7,460 nt of DNA, from assembly GCA_945833725.1 (NCBI GenBank), contig CAMAFU010000086.1, positions 1-7,460 on the forward strand. Reading direction: 5' to 3'. Position 1 is the stretch's first letter; each line of letters opens with the position of its first letter. Positions 4,866 through 7,460 of the stretch are shown piece after piece. Both the position numbers and the translations under genes were made by a program. The stretch comes from an uncultured Treponema sp. Its GTDB lineage: Bacteria > Spirochaetota > Spirochaetia > Treponematales > Treponemataceae. A model generated the notes under the pieces. It was not told the origin of the DNA, did not search any database, and saw only the letters and a list, made by a program, of their open reading frames with translations.

Positions 4866-5471
4866 ATGTATATTACATGTCTTGATATGGAAGGCGTAAT
4901 TGTTCCTGAAATTTGGATTGAATTTTCCAAAGTTTCGGGCATTCCTGAATTAAGCAGGACTACAAGAGACGAACCTGACTACGATAAACTTATGAAATGG
5001 CGCATTTCTGTCCTTAAGGAACACAAACTTACACTTAAAGACATACAGAATGTTATTTCAAAAATAGATCCTCTTCCTGGTGCTAAAGATTTTCTAGATG
5101 AATTAAGGAGTCTTTGCCAGACTGTTGTTTTAAGCGATACTTTCGAAGAATTTGCACAACCCCTCATTAAAAAACTGGGATATCCTGTTTTATTCTGCAA
5201 TTCGCTGGAAACAGACGAAAACGGTTTTATTACTGCCCATAAAATGAGGTGTGCCCAGTCAAAACTTACAACTGTAAAAGCCCTTCAATCAATGGGGTAC
5301 GAAACAATAGCTTTTGGAGACAGCTATAATGATTTGGGAATGATTCAGGCAAGCAAAGCAGGATTTCTTTTTAGGACAACAGAAAAAATTAAAGCCGACT
5401 ACCCGAACATTCCAGCCTTTACGGAATACAACGATCTTCTCGCTTCCATAAAGCAGGTTTTAAAAAAATAA
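4866..5471 (+). CDS. thrH: ThrH-type HAD phosphatase (phosphoserine phosphatase / homoserine phosphotransferase)
   Basis: This 201-aa cytoplasmic HAD enzyme aligns closely by eye with Pseudomonas ThrH, which hydrolyses phosphoserine and can pass its phosphate to homoserine, linking serine and threonine synthesis. HAD motif I is CLDMEGVIVPEIW with nucleophile Asp7 and Glu9 (the DxE form of ThrH rather than DxD). The ThrH-like TTRDEPDYD-LMK cap follows at 32-44, motif II is LSDTFEEF (89-96), and motif III is FGDSYND (150-156). GGAGG at 4849-4853 lies 12 bases before ATG 4866, a slightly long spacing. It is the second gene of a unit with purE and is closed by the terminator at 5520-5565. Family is secure; whether it acts mainly as SerB or as homoserine kinase here is open. 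Confidence 0.92.
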   Translation: MYITCLDMEGVIVPEIWIEFSKVSGIPELSRTTRDEPDYDKLMKWRISVLKEHKLTLKDIQNVISKIDPLPGAKDFLDELRSLCQTVVLSDTFEEFAQPLIKKLGYPVLFCNSLETDENGFITAHKMRCAQSKLTTVKALQSMGYETIAFGDSYNDLGMIQASKAGFLFRTTEKIKADYPNIPAFTEYNDLLASIKQVLKK

Positions 5472-5482
5472 CGGGAGCCTAT

Positions 5483-5521
5483 ATGCAAGAAAAATATTTA
5501 GCTTGCCCGGCAATTTTATAA
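5483..5521 (+). other. Possible 12-codon mini-ORF after thrH
   Basis: GGGAG (5473-5477) precedes ATG 5483, which opens MQEKYLACPAIL and stops at TAA 5519-5521 at the foot of the terminator. The spacing is good, but the peptide is very short and resembles nothing I know; chance is the simplest explanation. Confidence 0.12.
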
Positions 5522-5565
5522 AAAAAGGGGAATTTACCGTTTTTTGCGGAAATTCCCCTTTTTTT
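5520..5565. terminator. Bidirectional intrinsic terminator between thrH and ilvD
   Basis: Seven A plus GGGGAATTT (5520-5535) pair perfectly with AAATTCCCC plus seven T (5550-5565), a 16-bp stem. CCG/CGG can extend it beyond a bulged A. The loop is T-rich. A GC-rich core with a T tract on both strands ends both the plus-strand purE-thrH unit and the convergent ilvD transcript. Confidence 0.95.
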
Positions 5566-5581
5566 AGTCTGTATTATTCAA

Positions 5582-7279
5582 CTACTGAAGAATAGCACCT
5601 TTGTCGGCAGAACTTACAAGTTTTGCATAGCGGGCCAAATAGCCGGTTTTTACTTTTGGTTCTGGTGCAACCCATTTAGCTTTTCTTTCGGCCAGAACTT
5701 CATCGCTTACTTCAAGATGAATTTTATAATTGTTTATGTCGAGGGTAATCATATCACCTTCTTCAACAAGGGCAATAGGACCGCCAACAGCAGCTTCCGG
5801 AGAACAGTGCCCCAAAGAAGCTCCCCTTGTAGCACCACTGAATCTTCCGTCCGTAATAAGGGCAACCTGCTTATCAAGCCCCTGACCGGCAAGAGCAGCA
5901 GTTACAGCAAGCATTTCCCTCATTCCAGGACCGCCTTTAGGACCTTCGTACCTTATAACAACCACATCTCCCGGTTTAATTTTTGCCTTTTGAACAGCTT
6001 CCATAGCTTCAGACTCATCATTAAACACTCGTGCAGGTCCTGTATGATTCATAAGCTCAGGAGCACAGGCAGAACGCTTTACAACAGTTCCGTTTGGAGC
6101 AAGGTTTCCAAAAAGAATGGCAATACCACCGTTGTCGCTGAAAGGATTTTCGATTGGGCGGAGAATTTCAGGATTTCTGTTTACAACACCCTTTATGTTT
6201 TCTGCAATAGTCTTGCCGGTAGCCGTAACAAGGGAAGTATTTATAAGATTTCTTTTTGCAAGTTCAGCAAGAACAGCCTGAACACCGCCGGCATCATCCA
6301 GTTCACACATAAAAGTATGTCCGGCAGGAGCCAGATGACACAAATTAGGCGTTCTGTTTGAAATTTCATTAACTTCGTGCAGATCAATTTCTATTCCAGC
6401 TTCATGGGCAATAGCCGGCAAATGAAGCATTGTATTAGAAGAACAGCCTAAAGCCATATCTGCGGCAAGACCGTTTTTAAAACTTTCGGCAGTCATCATA
6501 TCCCTGGCTGTAATTCCTTTTTTGTAAAGGTTCATTACGGCCATACCAGCATGCTTTGCAAGGGCAATTCGTTCTCCAGTTACAGCAGGAATAGTACCGT
6601 TGCCGGGAAGTCCGAGGCCTAAAACCTCTGTAAGGCAGTTCATGGAATTTGCAGTAAACATTCCAGAGCAGGCACCGCATCCAGGACAAGCCCTGTGTTC
6701 CATTTCTTTAAGCTGACATTCCGTAATTTTACCTACGGCAAGACCACCCACAGCCTCAAACATATCTGTAAGAGAAAGATTTTTTCCGCTGTAAGGATTG
6801 GAAGAATCGCTGCCAGAAAGATGACCAGGCATCATAGGACCACCGGAAACAAAAACCGTAGGCAGGTTAAGACGGGCTGCAGCCATAAGCATACCCGGAA
6901 CAATTTTGTCGCAGTTTGGAATCATAACAAGAGCATCAAACTGATGAGCCCGGGCAATACACTCAATACTGTCAGCAATAAGTTCCCTTGTTACAAGAGA
7001 ATATTTCATGCCTTCATGACCCATAGCAATTCCATCACATACACCGATAGCAGGAAATTCAACAGGAGTACCGCCAGCCATACGCACACCAGCTTTTACA
7101 GCCTCAGAAATTCTGTCCAGTTCAATGTGCCCCGGAATCAATTCGTTTTTTGCACAAATAACACCCACTAAAGGCAATGCCAATTCTTCATCAGTGTACC
7201 CTGAAGCATAAAAAAGTGAACGGTGAGGAGCACGCTCAACACCTTTACAAACATTATCCGATTTTTTTGAACAAGCCAT
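5582..7279 (-). CDS. ilvD: Dihydroxy-acid dehydratase
   Basis: This cytoplasmic iron-sulfur enzyme of the IlvD/Edd family dehydrates 2,3-dihydroxy-isovalerate and 2,3-dihydroxy-3-methylvalerate in valine and isoleucine synthesis. From ATG 7279 it has 565 residues, close to the family norm. Landmarks: ERAPHRSLFYASG near the N-terminus, ELIPGH (46-51), CDGIAMGHEGMKYSL with Asp82, PNCDK (121-125; Cys123 and the metal-site Lys125), CPGCGACSGMFTANSM (198-213, cluster Cys204) and DGRFSGATRG (477-486) with the presumed catalytic Ser481. The residue that is Cys in 2Fe-2S plant and mycobacterial forms (PCN) is Gly50 in PGH, as in E. coli, so an oxygen-labile cluster is inferred. The frame stays open to a GTG at 7318, but ATG 7279 matches family N-termini better and has GGGG five bases upstream. 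Another minus-strand frame ends upstream at 7407, so ilvD may be its distal operon partner. Confidence 0.96.
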   Translation of the reverse strand: MACSKKSDNVCKGVERAPHRSLFYASGYTDEELALPLVGVICAKNELIPGHIELDRISEAVKAGVRMAGGTPVEFPAIGVCDGIAMGHEGMKYSLVTRELIADSIECIARAHQFDALVMIPNCDKIVPGMLMAAARLNLPTVFVSGGPMMPGHLSGSDSSNPYSGKNLSLTDMFEAVGGLAVGKITECQLKEMEHRACPGCGACSGMFTANSMNCLTEVLGLGLPGNGTIPAVTGERIALAKHAGMAVMNLYKKGITARDMMTAESFKNGLAADMALGCSSNTMLHLPAIAHEAGIEIDLHEVNEISNRTPNLCHLAPAGHTFMCELDDAGGVQAVLAELAKRNLINTSLVTATGKTIAENIKGVVNRNPEILRPIENPFSDNGGIAILFGNLAPNGTVVKRSACAPELMNHTGPARVFNDESEAMEAVQKAKIKPGDVVVIRYEGPKGGPGMREMLAVTAALAGQGLDKQVALITDGRFSGATRGASLGHCSPEAAVGGPIALVEEGDMITLDINNYKIHLEVSDEVLAERKAKWVAPEPKVKTGYLARYAKLVSSADKGAILQ

Positions 7280-7320
7280 ATTAACCCCATTTTTTTTATT
7301 TTTTGAAGCATAATTCACCT

Positions 7321-7402
7321 AGCAACCGGTGTTCCGCGGTTACGCTAACGCTCCATTAAACGCAAAGCGTTTAACATCTTCGATGCCGCTACACCCCGGG
7401 CT
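7321..7402 (-). repeat. Structured three-hairpin element (copy B) before ilvD
   Basis: Read on the minus strand from 7402. A 5' arm AGCCCGGGGTGT pairs imperfectly with ACACCGGTTGCT at 7332-7321. Hairpin 1 is CATC-GAA-GATG (7385-7375). Hairpin 2, TTAAACGC-TTT-GCGTTTAA (7374-7356), abuts it directly. Then come the joint TGGA (7355-7352), hairpin 3 GCGTTA-GCG-TAA-c-CGC with one bulge (7351-7336) and the tail GGAAC (7335-7331). The joints, hairpin order and GNA triloop equal copy A before purE, while stem sequences differ with pairing kept. An alternative pairs GCGG (7389-7386) with CCGC (7339-7336). It ends about 40 bases before the ilvD ATG. Confidence 0.6.
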
Positions 7403-7406
7403 AAGA

Positions 7407-7460
7407 TTACTCCTCATTATAATTTTTCAACAGTATCTTAACAAGAGTTTTTTCATCTGT
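7407..7460 (-). CDS. C-terminal end of an unidentified minus-strand gene
   Basis: On the minus strand, bases 7460-7407 read TDEKTLVKILLKNYNEE followed by TAA, with the 5' end outside the window. The amphipathic, Lys/Glu-rich composition is like a normal protein C-terminus, but 17 residues are too few to identify it. It points the same way as ilvD, with copy B of the structured element between them. Confidence 0.4.
   Translation of the reverse strand, partial: TDEKTLVKILLKNYNEE

Noticed and set aside
5717..6361. Long plus-strand ORF opposite ilvD (also 6695-7171)
   Set aside because: These are antisense shadows of a strongly conserved enzyme; their translations are Ser/Arg/His-rich without domain features.
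7171..7311. 47-codon minus-strand ORF from ATG 7311 with AGGTG upstream, Leu/Val-rich, as an ilv attenuator peptide
   Set aside because: It overlaps the first 35 or so codons of ilvD out of frame, where sequence is constrained by IlvD, and no terminator/antiterminator lies between it and ilvD.
7356..7374. Integron attC site (GTTAAAC / GTTTAAT)
   Set aside because: One GTTRRRY-like heptamer is present, but the partner RYYYAAC is not, the order is wrong, and the flanking genes are housekeeping genes with no cassette structure or integrase.
7321..7402. tRNA-like cloverleaf
   Set aside because: Three hairpins inside a closing stem look tRNA-like, but there is no TTCnAnnC loop, no 7-base anticodon loop, no CCA end, and the joints do not match tRNA. 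Loops are mostly three bases.

Overview
The window looks like a chromosomal segment of a host-associated Treponema-type spirochaete. This is inferred from moderately low GC, the style of the envelope proteins (a TPR-like protein, a MltD-like lytic transglycosylase, and an OmpA-domain protein whose middle domain resembles treponemal and LPP20-type proteins) and overall codon use. No rRNA or other phylogenetic marker is present, so the genus is an inference. No tRNA, rRNA, CRISPR array or transposase is visible.

Layout. Bases 1-3202 hold a plus-strand envelope block: the 3' part of a TPR-like gene open at the window edge, a periplasmic lytic transglycosylase with a LysM-like tail, and an OmpA-C-domain protein. 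The transglycosylase start is abnormal. A well-placed ATG with a ribosome binding site at 899 opens a signal peptide, but a run of nine T puts that start out of frame with the enzyme. Convergent to this block, 10 bp away, is nudC (NADH pyrophosphatase, minus strand, 3212-3991), which may be transcribed leaderless. The divergent 354-bp gap 3992-4345 holds candidate promoters for both sides and a strongly structured segment of several hairpins. It leads into a two-gene unit, purE-thrH (de novo purine synthesis and a HAD phosphatase of the ThrH type), closed by a bidirectional terminator at 5520-5565. On the other side of that terminator lies ilvD (dihydroxy-acid dehydratase, minus strand), followed by a second structured element and the last 17 codons of another minus-strand reading frame at the right edge.

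The most interesting signal is not a gene. The structured segment before purE (4173-4270, plus) and the one before ilvD (7321-7402, minus) share one architecture: a 4-bp hairpin with a GNA triloop, directly abutting a longer hairpin, then the joint TGGA, a GCG/CGC hairpin, and the tail GGAAC, all inside an imperfect closing stem. The stem sequences differ between copies while pairing is kept. Both lie in the same orientation relative to the downstream biosynthetic gene. It may be a dispersed treponemal repeat or a cis-acting RNA; the window alone cannot decide.

Functionally, purE, thrH and ilvD are all anabolic (purines, serine/threonine, branched-chain amino acids). The left block concerns the cell wall and its tethering to the envelope.
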